Assembly (NCBI GenBank): GCA_015039315.1
Contig: WIDE01000064.1
Span: 90,138 to 154,137, forward strand
Length of the DNA stretch: 64,000 nt
Reading direction: 5' to 3'
Source of the DNA: Clavulina sp. PMI_390
Lineage: Eukaryota; Basidiomycota; Agaricomycetes; Cantharellales; Hydnaceae
The notes under the pieces are model-generated. The model had not been told where the DNA came from, did not search any database, and saw nothing but the letters and a program-made list of their open reading frames with translations. Shown here in pieces: positions 1 to 11,019 of this stretch. How positions within the stretch are numbered: position 1 is the stretch's first letter; every line of letters starts with the position of its first letter. The translations under genes and the position numbers were made by a program.

Positions 1-2377
1 TCTCGCTGGCAGAATTCACCAGCTCTGGAGCAACATAGCGGCGATGCCCACCTTCCTGGATATTGGTAGCAGTCCTCGTGATTTCATGGCGGATTCGGCT
101 GAGGCCAAAGTCACAAAGCATTGCTTCACCGGTTGCAGTCACGAGAACATTCTCCTGACCGCGTGAGATTATATCAGAACCGACACTTGTGCAGTGAGAA
201 GAAAGCTCTAGGACATACAGGATGAATATCTCCATGGATCACAGGTGGGTCGCGCCCATGCATATACTCGATTCCAGCCACCGCTCCATGTAGCTGATGA
301 AGACAAGACGATTAGTAACAGCCACTACTGATCTACTAACTGACGCAAGCATACAATTTTCAAGGTGACGGGCATGAGATCTCCTCTGCCCTCATCATGA
401 ACACTTCGTAAGAAGTGCAGCGATGAAGCACTTCCAAATGGAGAAGAAAGGCATGATCGGCTCGAGTATTGGTTTTCGACGAGAGGAAGTAGAGTCATGA
501 ATGAGCCACGATGGAAAAAAACTCCGTAGAGCCGCAAGATATTCCCGTGTGAAAGTAGATAATGGGTGAGTGCTTCACGGCATGCAGTCTTTAGGGCGGG
601 AAAGTGACTTGGTAGACCTGAGGTTATCAAATTGATTGAACATACCGCTTTTGTATATGTCACTGTCAATTTGGCCTTCCTCACCGCCATTGGCCAACTC
701 CATCCGCCAATATCCCGTTTGCATCGAAAAACACGCGCTTCCGAACCGTTTCCGAGGGCATCAAATGTGTCCATAGTAATTTCGTTCTCTGGTACCCAGA
801 GGGACAAAGGTAACTCCCCTGAAGCAGATGATATATCCTGAATAAGGCGGAGCGTGAGGTTGGGGATGAGATTGTGGTCTCGGTCTCCCTGGAAAACAGA
901 GGGTGGTTAGTCGGGGCTGTCGACAGTAAAAAAAATAAAGCGCACAATAAGACGATCGAGAAACTCGGCGGCCTCGGATCCTCTCAGATCAAGGAGCATG
1001 GTGCGTGAGGCAGAATACCTATCATCTGAAGCTATCCTTTCTGAGAATGCTCTCAGATCACGATCGCTTGACGTTGCTAATAAAGAGAATGCCTAATACC
1101 AGGAACCAAAGCTGAGGAGCAATCTATGTAGGAAGTATAGCCGATTTGGGGCTTACAGCGCGAGGAATACTAAGACGATTTTCCAATTGAATCCCGACTC
1201 TGGCGATACTGCCTGTCCTTGAGATGCAGACAAAGTGGTTATCACTTCCATAGCAAGCTGCAAGGTTCTCGAGTGAATAATCTAGTATTTTTTCCCATTG
1301 GTTTGACCCTGAATCCAAGTGGTAGGCAGTGGCTCGTGCATTAGAGTACAAGGTGGATGGGGGATGAATGCAGGCGACAACACGTGCACAGGGAGATAAG
1401 ATCGCCAATGGCCTCCCATCAACGAGGGTAATTGGAGCAGACACTCTCGTTAAGTGGGGTTCAATGTCCAACAAATGTATCTGTGACAACACGAATAGGT
1501 TAAACCGGCTAGGTTTGATTTTTGATTTGTGATGCGCATTACTCACCGCGAATCTGAAGAGAGACTTGTAATTTGTAATGATCAAAGCGTGATCAGTCGG
1601 GCCACCAAAGTTCAGGAATGCCGGAGCACTATAACTATACATGGAACGAATTCGGATGCCCATGTTGTTATAAACGTGCACTTGAATCAGTCCTGAGTGA
1701 TCAGGACTGAATACGGCAAAGTAGAGATCATTGGGAGTTGATACAACATCAACTCTATAGAGGTTGTCGAGTTCATTGATAGGAAACAAGAAGATGGGGA
1801 TGTTTGGACCCCCTTCTGAAGAAATCTCCCACTTGAATAGGCTTGATGAAACCACAATCACCAGGCAGGTTGGTCGCAGCCATTTCCAGAACAAGATGGC
1901 GGCGTTGAACTCAAATTCACTAACTATAGGTGGATTCTGTCGCTGTCCCCAGAGGTTTCGGTCAGACTGCATTTGATAGACCCGGATCCCGGTCCTCGCT
2001 GGAGTTTCTCTGTCAGCGGATGTTAAACCTAAAGAAAGCTCGCTTACTCTTGGTAGCCAAGTATTGGTGGGTGGGAGAGTACAAAGCAGCATCAACCCTA
2101 GTAGCTCCCAGCCAGCCAGGCCGAATAGTTACTGGTGGTTGACTTGGTCGAAATATGACAATTTTTTGCGCTTGAGTATCATCCACATCGACCAGTGTGC
2201 CGTCGTATGCTATCATAGGAGCCTTGGTCGCACGGATAAGCATGTTTGAGAGGTCAAAAAGGGTTCATGGGGACAGAGACACACCGAGAGGTCATCTTGT
2301 GGGATAGGCAGGCCAGCATCCGTAATGTTGCCAAGATGAGTGATCTCAAACGGCAGATTGTCATTTGGAGTGGACAT
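1..2377 (-). pseudogene. Clathrin-propeller/kinase fusion, left copy, frameshifted and cut by the window start
   Basis: Left paralogue of the intact gene at 7255-9945. The same exons can be followed: 2377-2048, 1998-1547, 1480-1157, 1092-946, 888-646, 588-355, 293-219 and 154 to the edge. Exons 3-7 have lengths that keep frame, and exons 4-7 match the other copy base for base in length. Exon 1 is one base short (330 where 331 is expected). The missing base lies near 2265, where this copy reads gggttcat and the other gggttccat, so the N-terminal frame breaks after about 37 codons. Propeller and kinase are otherwise open: P-loop GNGSEARV, catalytic loop HGDIHPEN and CDFGLSRI are present. Translation could start at the in-frame ATG at 2243, giving a propeller without its first blade. 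The end of the kinase lies outside the window. A sequencing error at one base would also explain the break. Confidence 0.7.
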
Positions 2378-2691
2378 CAATCGACACAGGTGAAGTTCAG
2401 GGGTATTACCCTAGAGATATGGACCAAGCAGCGTGAGTTGAGGCCAAAAAGAGGCTGGGACAGTGGAATGTACAAACAAGAATGTGGTGCGTTTGCCACG
2501 AGGTGTGGATTCGTCACAGTGTTGCATTTGATATAGCTATCGAGCACACAACCTCCATAGTTGGTATTTTCTTTTCTTTGCATGGGGCAACTAAAACGGA
2601 GAACATAATGGAAAATGCACCTTGTGTATGTATGCACACATCCTATCCGACCTATCTGCCGCTGGATCCCATGTAAATTGAAATGTCTATA
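2378..2691. other. Upstream region of the left fusion gene
   Basis: No gene seen. It aligns by eye with 9946-10280 upstream of the intact copy, so it is the duplicated promoter region. It ends at the left target-site duplication of the insertion described next. Confidence 0.5.
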
Positions 2692-4012
2692 GGTATTATA
2701 ATTATAAGAACGACCCGGTCCGATTGCGGGCCGCTCCGAAGCGCGGCGCTCCAACACGAATTTGAATTTCCCTCCCGCATCCCACCACGTCGCGCCACAA
2801 CGAGCCCTCGCCCCATTCTTACAACACGCAACGCCTTTCGCTACTCCGCATGCTATTTATTATCAAAGCATCATACATTACGACCTCTGCCTGCTCTGAC
2901 GCTCTTTTTGCTCACCATGATCGCGCACTCCTTGCTCTTCGCTACCTGGGCACTCGCGCTGCGCTCTGCCTCTCTGCGCGCACATACGCAATACCCGAAA
3001 CTACAATACGCTTTATCACCCAGCAATGCGGCCGGAGACTCGCACTGATCAGTGCGTCTCTGCGCCACGGAGCGTCATCCGCACTAATTCCTGTATAATA
3101 CCTCCCGCATGTTCCGTATAAATATAATTTGCCAAGCAAACCGCTACTTCCCACAACCTGGCGTTGGGCCAGTAAATACACCCAAAAAATCAGAATAGTT
3201 CCATTCATGGAGCCCACACACCAGCCAGCAGCACTGCCCGAAGGGTAGCATTGCACAATACAATAAGCTATGCCCCAATCCCAATGACATCTAGCTTGGG
3301 ACCAATCATCATTTACCGCCGTCTATATATCTTACAGTTTTGCCTTTCCAGGGATGCATCATCCGCGCGATTTGCTATCGGCCTCCACTACCCACACGAC
3401 GCTTCCATTGATTCTACGCATTCAAGCTGCTTGAGTGAGTGTGAATGTGTTGTTTATGAAGTCCGTGCATTATTACATGGCTCTGCAGTCCGTAAACTAC
3501 ACTGAGGAAATCTTTTGCAATTCGTCACATAGACCATGCGTCCGTGCGGCGTCTTGAGGTGTTGATTCTGTGTGGTACCTGTTATATAGGCATTTCAATC
3601 ATATCACTTCCTGGCTGTGCCTCGCAGAGTCCCTTGGGATTGTTGGAGCAACAAGTGCTCTCAACAAATGGATCGTCACCATGAAGGCCGCGCAGCGGCC
3701 CCAGAATGATATGCCAATGCAAAGAGTATAACATCCTGATCGTTCAGCTGATTGCTTTGGCAACTTCTACACCAGACCTATTGCCTAAATTGCTTCATAG
3801 CGCTTCACAGAAATGTCTGTGATACTTATCCGCCTTGCACGGGATCCAGGGCTTCCAAACTCAAGGTTTCACACCATCCTTTTGCTAATGCGATGGGTGC
3901 GGGGCTGTCATCTCTGTGGTGGGCCAAGCGACCACAAAACACTATACGTATAAGTTTACAAGGTTCACCCCTGCGGGCGCTACGATAAGATAGAATAACA
4001 AACTTGTCTATG
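2684..4012. mobile_element. About 1.3 kb insertion with 8-base target-site duplication
   Basis: Sequence found in the left copy of the duplication only. The flanks tgtctata (2684-2691) and tgtctatg (4005-4012) match at 7 of 8 bases. Where the right copy runs through a single tatctata near 10279-10288, the left copy has 2692-4004 inserted. An 8-base duplication is typical of hAT elements, but I see only weak end similarity (ggtattata... against the reverse complement of ...agaataacaaact) and no transposase reading frame. It may be a non-autonomous element, a solo terminal repeat or other foreign sequence. Composition differs from the flanks, with many CA-rich and GCGC-rich stretches in the first 400 bases. 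Confidence 0.55.
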
Positions 4013-4793
4013 TAATATTTCAGGATTGAGCCCATTTTGGCACTGTCTCGGAAGGAAGACGTCTTCAGAGACTAGAAAAGGCCACTTTATCGACAATATA
4101 TTAAGAAATCATCTTTGGCTGAGTGGAATGTTGTTTGATGGACGTTCAACTGTTCCGATCTCATTCCACCAGTCACCGAAAGTCAGACCCAGATATTGAC
4201 GCCGAGCTCATATAAATTCACCACCAATACCAATTTACAGCACACCAAACGAGCACTACTATTTCCCTTTCTTTTGTTTGTTTTCATCATAAAAGTACGT
4301 GCAATTAATGTACATAAAACCGAGTCGAGGGCGAGACGAGTCAAAGTGAAAATCCCATGCATATGATGCGCGTTGTGCACACGCACCGAGCACAAAATGA
4401 CTACAATGCGACCAACGGGCTACTAGAACGTGCGCTTTGGATGAGTGGGGGAAGAATGGGAAAGGGAGGAAGGAGACAGGACAAGATAGAGGCGATACGC
4501 ACGTAACAAGCTCGAGGGCAAAGGACAAAGTATCCAATCACGAAACGGAGAGAGGGACCAGCGAGCGGGAGAAGAAAGAAATCAAGTCAGCGAGAATAAA
4601 AAAAGCTACATGTGCAAAACAAAAGATAAGAGATTGATGATGATGGTATGCGGAGTGATGACGGATTTGCAAGGAGGGGGGCAGGTTTTCGAAAGCTATG
4701 ACAACAATTAAGAATGAGTGGGGCGAACGAAGGATCAAAAAATCCTCCATCCTTTCCAGCGCATGAACCAACGATCATAACACACACACGCTC
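4013..4793. other. Duplicated spacer, downstream of the bZIP pseudogene
   Basis: No gene. From about 4190 it is closely similar to 10440-11019, including the stretch gtacataaaaccgagtcgag, and corresponds to the 3' flank of the bZIP gene. Short reading frames here are not conserved between the two copies. Confidence 0.5.
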
Positions 4794-6320
4794 TCATATC
4801 GACGGAGCAGGTACAGGCACGCCACCACCGCCGGCAGCACCCATACCCACACCCATACTCTTCTTCCGATGCACATCACCCAATCCTCTCACAATACTAT
4901 CAAAGCTCGCCTCCTCCAACACCGGCCGACTCCCATCACACCGAGCCTTGGCGCTCAACTCATTGCACAGCTCGTCAATATCGCACTCCTCAAAGCCTGC
5001 ATGCTGGCGAATATTCTCCCATGCGCGGCCAGTCTCGATCTGGTTTGCTTTTTTGGTTGTGCGAGGCAAGTCGACGCACAGAGCCGCCATGCGCGCGTGT
5101 GCGCACGCCTCGTTCGATGAGGTGGACGAGCCGACGTTCGAGCCAGGGGCGGGGCAGCAGGGTGCTGAGATGCGAGAAGACGCGGAAGGTATGGCAGGGA
5201 GGGGAGACGGTGGGGAGGGCCCAACAGTGAGCCCATCTTCGATGTTGTCGCTGAAATAGCAGCGAGGAGAGAGGAAGGTTTCTGCCACTAGGCAGCGATA
5301 CCAGAGGACAAAACGTCGAAAGAGTGTGCTAATGCTGCATGCTGTTCGCATCCTCAACTGTCTTATGGCAATTGTCGCCATCATCTGCGCGGTCCGCTCG
5401 TGGCCTTGGACGCCACGGAGAACGATAATGACGGAATGCTCGCGCCCGCACCACTCAGTGCCATGCTATATGTCGCTCCACCACGTGCGGGTCTGCTGGC
5501 GCTACCCGACGTAAGATCACTCCAGAACGACAAAGCAGGCCCGGCGGTCATGCCTGCGGCACCAAAGATAACAACAATGCACATGAACGCTGGCATATAT
5601 GCGTCTTTAATAGTGTTGGCTCCAGTTGCCGCTGGCGTTGGCGAACGATGCCATCCTGGATAGCTCGACCTCGGTACCAGCGTTCGGGATACCAGGCGGC
5701 GAGCCCGTCGCACCCGTGGTATAGTCGCTAGGACCGAGCAAGGCCCATGCCATGGGATTGTATGATTGATCGCCGAGGGATGGGGTTCGGAAGGATAGCG
5801 GTGGCGCAATTCTTGGCGCTCCGAGGTTCAGGCCTCCAAGCAGGTTCACGTCTCCTCCAGCGCAACCGAAACAGTCGAACGAATAATTCGGTTGCTGTTG
5901 AAAATGTGCAGCCCCAAAGCACCGGGAGACATCTGAAATCGCAAGGGGGTAGGCTAGCTGCGCGGGGAAGAGCCGCTGGCAACGCTGCTATTGATGAGAC
6001 TAGACTGCGAGCCATTGGCGCTGAGGCGCGCAAACAGGGATGACTCGTGTGTAGGAACGTAGTATGTTGAGGAGTAGAATCGCTGTTAGAGGAAGAAGGG
6101 GGAAGGACGTTTTTGGCGCTCAAGCAGAGGAGGCCTAGCCACTGAGGCCAACGTTCACGGAGGGGCCAGAGGTCAAAGCTCATCCTGGAGTGGCATGACT
6201 CCTCGAAGTGAGACCACCGAATCGAGGGAGTAAAGGCAGGTTGCATTACAAATAGGATCTCATTGTGGAGTCGACCGAGGAGATTCCAGAGGTGTTCGAG
6301 CCAGGGCACGAGAAAGATCG
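4794..6320 (-). pseudogene. Yap1-like bZIP pseudogene, 5'-truncated
   Basis: Degenerate copy of the bZIP gene at 11020-13330. The last 100 or so codons (5100-4794) are nearly intact, including the C-terminal cysteine region with ECDIDELCNELSAKARC and the ending PAPSI. Upstream, the frame is broken: where the intact gene reads DNCPKTVEDVKRMQDQ, this copy has DNCHKTVEDA and then an in-frame TAG at 5331-5329, and further frame changes follow. Similarity can be traced to the leucine zipper (LLGRLHNE near 6280) and fades about 6320-6420. The two 5' exons, including the DNA-contacting basic region, are absent, so the duplication broke inside exon 3. It cannot encode a working bZIP factor. Confidence 0.8.
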
Positions 6321-7254
6321 CATGTCTGCCGTGGTTGAGGAAAGCGTACTCTGGAACTCAAGGAAGTTTTCTGCGCGTGGGAATGTCACAACTCCCGGAC
6401 TTGCTGTAACGACTCTCCCTGTCATCATGGAACGGGCTTAGCTCCACTGCTAGACTACCTTGGCTCGATGATTAGCTAGTCTGAGCCTCCAATTCCGAAC
6501 AGACGATCCATGCGACTCCGAAGTTGCCGTCGGCATCTCTCACGCTTTCACCATGACTGACACGGATTGCTCAGCATTCGACTCAGATGCCCCGAGAGGC
6601 TCACTATTAACCTCACGAAATTCACCCACGCTGAGGGAGCGAGGGTCTTCTGAACTACTTGGAGCAGGATTTACCGCTAGTCGCAGCGCTGTTTGGCTCA
6701 GGACATTCAACTCCCGATCCACCGTCACCTTTCAACACTTTTGAACACTAGCAATGGCTTTCCCCTGACTTGATCATTCCCTATCTCTGATTCATTCAAT
6801 ACTATACTACGTGTTCACAATAGCAGCAGCGCAGATCCTCAATGGTCCCATCGATACTTCTAGACGAACAACAGTCTAAACCAACCCGGGCAGCCCTGAT
6901 GAACAAGAGCAAACTCTGTGGATAGCTGACAGCATCGAAACTCCCTAGAAGTATGCTTCTACCGCAAGGTGATGCAGGCCACTCCTGAGATTGTACGATA
7001 AGACGGGTTCGTGAGATTTTGTGGGGGTATTCACTGAGCGAGTATAGCTTTGGGAGGAAGAAACTAAAGCACCGACTGCAAACTTCGAAACCTCTAGCGA
7101 ATATCAGCAGCAGAAGACCGCACTCCTATACCCTATCCTTCAATCCAACTTTCAATGAAACGAATTGAATGTGGAATATCTGAACTTGACAGTTAGCATG
7201 AGGGAATGAGCCTCAAACTTTGTCACAATCTGAATGACTACGCAACCTATGAGA
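6321..7254. other. Unique spacer between the two duplicated blocks
   Basis: No gene recognised. It lies between the truncated bZIP copy and the 3' end of the intact kinase fusion gene and has no counterpart in the other copy within the window. Reading frames of about 60 codons occur on both strands at 6540-6744 but have no recognisable motif. Confidence 0.4.
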
Positions 7255-9945
7255 TCAGACATGAGGTCCCACTCTTAAAATATCCTCCGTAGAGTGAACG
7301 CGTCTGAGAACATCCGCAGCCGTAGGTCGAGTGGCAGGTTTGTGTGCCCACATTTCCTTAATAAGGACCCAAATAGCTGCTTGAATACGACTATCCGCCA
7401 AAATGGTACTAGTTTTTGGGCGACCAGGACGACGGCCATTGTTGATCTGATGCATCGCATCATAGTCCCGAAGATTCTGAAAAGGAACATCCAAGGTGAT
7501 GAGGGAGTAAAAAGTCATCCCCAAGCTATAGATATCACTCGACTTTGTGGTGCGGAACCTCTCGCTGGCAGAATTCACCAGCTCTGGAGCAACATAGCGG
7601 CGATGCCCACCCTCCAGGATATTGGTAGCAGTCCTCGTGACGTCATGGTGGATTCGACTGAGACCAAAGTCGCAAAGCATTGCTTCGCCAGTAGCAGTCA
7701 CAAGAACATTCTCCTGAACACGTTAGATTATATCAGAATCAGCCCTTAGGGAGTGAAAAGTGAGCTCTGGGACATACAGGATGAATATCTCCATGGATCA
7801 CAGGTGGGTCGCGCCCATGCATATACTCGATTCCAGCCGTCGCTCCATGTAGCTAATGAAGACAAGATGATTAGCAACAGCTGCCAATGAACTGCCAACT
7901 GGCGCAAGCATACAATTTTCAAGGTCACAGACGTGAGATCTCCTCTCTCCTCCTCATGAACACTTCGTAGAAAGTGCAGTGATGAAGCGCTTGGAGATGG
8001 GGAAGAAATGCATGATCGGCTCGAGTATTGGTTCTCGACGAGAGGGAGCAGAGTCATGAACGAGCCACGATGGAAAAAAACTCCGTGGAGCCGCAAGATA
8101 TTCCCATGGGAAAGTAGGTAGTGGGTGAGTGCTTCACGGCATGCAGTCTGAGACAAGGAAGTGACTTGGTAGACCGGAGGTTATCGAATTAACTGAACAT
8201 ACCGCTCTTGTATATGTTACTGTAAATGTGGCCTTCCTTACCGCCATTGGCCACCTCCATCCGTCAATATACCGTTCGCACCGAAAAACACGCGCCTCTC
8301 CACCGTGTCCGAGGTCACCAAATGGGTCAACAGTAACTTCGTTCTCTGGTACCCAGAGCGACAAAGGTAACTCCTCTGAAGCAGATGATATATCCTGGAT
8401 GAGACGGAGCGTGGGGCTGGGGATGAAATTGTGGTCTCGGTCTCCCTGGAAAAGAGAAGTAATCAATTGGGGCTATTGAGATGAAAAAAAAAAATGAAAT
8501 GCACAATGAGACGATCGAGTAAATTGGCGGCCTTGGGTCCTCTCAGAGTAAGGAGCATCTTGCGTGGGGCAGAATACTTAGGCTCTGAAGCTATCCTTTC
8601 TGAGAAAGTTGCCAGATCACGATCGCTTAATGTTGCTAATAAAGTGGATGCCTAATTCCAAGAACCAAAGATGAGGAGCAATAGGAAGTATAGCTGATTT
8701 GGGGCTTACAGCGCGAGGTATCCTAAGAAGATCCTCCAATTCAATCCTAACTCTAGCGATACTGCCTGTCCTTGAGATGCAGACAAAGTGGTTGTCACTT
8801 ACATAACAAGCCGCAAGTTTCCCGATGGTATATAGTGGATAATCTAGTATTTGGGACCACTGGTTTGACCCTGAATCCAGGTGGAAGGCAATGGCTAGTG
8901 CTTGAGAAAAGACGGACGAGGAAAGAATGCAGGCGAAAACACGTGCACAGGGAGATAAGATTGCCATTGGCATCCCATCAACAAGGGTGATTGGAGCAGG
9001 CACGTTTGTTAAGTGGGATTCAATGCCCACTAAGCATATCTGTGATAACATCAATAGGGCAAACTGCCTGGATTTTTTTTTTTTTTTTTTTTAATTCGTG
9101 AGGCGCATTACTCACCTTGACTACCAAGAGAGGGTATAGATTTGTGATGAGGAGGGCATACTTGGTCGGGCTACCAAGATTCAGGAATGCCAGAGCTCTG
9201 TACCCGTATGTCGAATAAATTAGGGCGCCATTGTTGTCAAAAACACTCAATCCACCACTTCCTGAGGGATTAAGGCTGGATATGGCAAAGTAGAGATCAT
9301 CGGGAGTCGATACAACATCAAGTCGTGAGGATAAATCGACAGATTCATCGAGAGGAAATAAGAGGATGGGGCTAGTTGGATTCCCTTGGGAAGAAATCTC
9401 ACACTTATATAGATATGATCCCGCGACAGTCACCAGGCAGGTCGGTCGCAGCCATTTGAAAAAAATGATTCGATGGGAGTAGTCATATTCGCCAACTAAA
9501 GGTGGTGGTAGTCGCTCTCCCCAGAGGTTTCGGTCAGACGGCATTTGATAGACTTGGATCTTGGTCTCCGCTAGAGTTTCAATCAGGGGATGTTAAATGG
9601 GGAGGAATCTCGCTTACTCCTGGTGGCCAAGCATCTGTGTTGAGGAGAGTAGACCGCGGCATCGATTCCCGTAGCGCCTCTCCAGCGAGGTCGAACGACT
9701 AATGGCAACTGGCCGGGTCGGAATATAACAATCCTGAGCACTCGATTTTTATCCACCTTGACTAGTGTACCGTCGTTCGCTATCCTAGGAGCCTTGATTT
9801 GACGTGTCAGCATATTTGAGAGGTCGAAAAGGGTTCCATAGGGATAGAGACACACCGAGAAGTCATCTAGTGCGATAGGTAGGCCAACATCCGTGATGTT
9901 GCCAAGATGAGTGATCTCGAACGGCGGCCAACCGTAATATGACAT
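7255..9945 (-). CDS. Clathrin-heavy-chain-like propeller fused to a protein kinase
   Basis: Eight exons: 9945-9618, 9570-9116, 9039-8710, 8651-8505, 8445-8203, 8147-7914, 7852-7778, 7713-7255. Together they encode 756 residues in frame, and every intron but the first is phase 0. Residues 1 to about 420 resemble the seven-blade N-terminal propeller of clathrin heavy chain: a start like PFEITHLGNIT, then IQVYQM, FFKWLRPTCLVTVAGSYLY and a last blade SRTGSIARVRIELEDLLRIP. Next comes a stretch like the clathrin linker (LSDRDLATFSERIA). Exon 5 opens directly into a kinase: P-loop GHGGEARV, beta-3 lysine in AVRK, catalytic loop HGDIHPEN, CDFGLSRI and YVAPELV. The usual HRD arginine is Gly, and the catalytic-loop Lys is His, so activity is uncertain. 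A kinase carried on a cargo- or adaptor-binding propeller could act at coated membranes; that is inference. There is no transmembrane segment. Confidence 0.8.
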
Positions 9946-11019
9946 CGGTCAACACAGGCGAAGTTCAGGAGGGGGGGGGGGGGGGGTGTTGGATTAGAGA
10001 TATGGACAAAGTAGCGTGATTGAGGCCGAAAAGAGGTTAAAACAGGATTTGGCGGTGAGCAGAATGTGCGGACAAGGATGCGGTGTGCCTGTCACGATGT
10101 TTGGATTTGTCACCGTATCACGTTTGATATAGCTATCAGGCGAAGAACCCCCATACAAGGCAAAACTTTTGGCATGGAGCAGCTAAGGCGAGAAAAAAAA
10201 GGTGGGAAATGCGTGGTATTTCTGTATCTACACATTCCATCCGACCTATCTTCCTGGACCCCCATGCACATCGTGATATCTATATATCTCAAGATCGAGC
10301 GCATCTTGGCGTCTAGAGTAAAAGACGTCTTCAGAGACTGGAAATGGCCATCTGATCCACATGATATCAAGAACTCGTCTCCGATTAAGTGGGGAACTGA
10401 TTAATAGATGGTCAGTTCTTCAGATCTCATTCCAACAGTCACCAAAAGTCAGACCCAGATATTGACGCCAAGCTCATACCAATGCACCACCAACACCAAT
10501 TTCCAGCACACCAAACGAGCACTAATATTCCCTTCCTTTTGTTTGTTTTCGTCATAAAAGTACGTGCAATTAATGTACATAAAACCGAGTCGAGGGCGAG
10601 ACGAGTCAAAGCGAACATCCCATACATACGACGCGTGTGCACAGGATGACCACAATACGACCAATGTGCTACTAGAACGTGCGTGCTGGATGAGTTGGGG
10701 AGGAAGAAGGGGAAGAAGACAGGACAAGATAGAGGCGATACGCACGTAACGAGCTCGATGGCGAAGGACTAAGTATCCAATCACGAACAGAGGGACCAGC
10801 GAAAGAAGAAAGAAATCGAGTCAGCGAGAATAAAAAAGCTACACGTGCAAAACAAAAGATAAGATGATATGCGGAGTGATGAAGATGTGCAAGGAGGGGG
10901 GCAGGTTTTCGAAAGCTATGATGACGACGATAGAGAATGAGCGGGATGAACGAAGGATCAAAATCCTCCTTCCTTCTTTCCAGCGCATGAACCAACGATC
11001 AGAACGCACATCCACTCTC
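9946..11019. other. Spacer between fusion gene and bZIP gene, with a G-run
   Basis: No gene. It holds the 5' flank of the kinase fusion gene and the 3' flank of the bZIP gene, both read on the minus strand. A run of 16 G lies at 9971-9986, 26-41 bases upstream of the ATG at 9945. The left copy has only four G at the matching place. From 10440 on the region is closely similar to 4190-4793. Confidence 0.5.
9971..9986. repeat. Homopolymer run of 16 G
   Basis: An uninterrupted run of sixteen G (C on the coding strand) just upstream of the start codon of the kinase fusion gene. It is short or absent in the paralogous copy near 2400, so it expanded after the duplication or is an assembly feature. 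Confidence 0.85.

Noticed and set aside
4714..5259. 181-codon frame on the plus strand
   Set aside because: Antisense shadow of the bZIP pseudogene C-terminus; the matching frame in the intact copy (11174-11560) is also a shadow.
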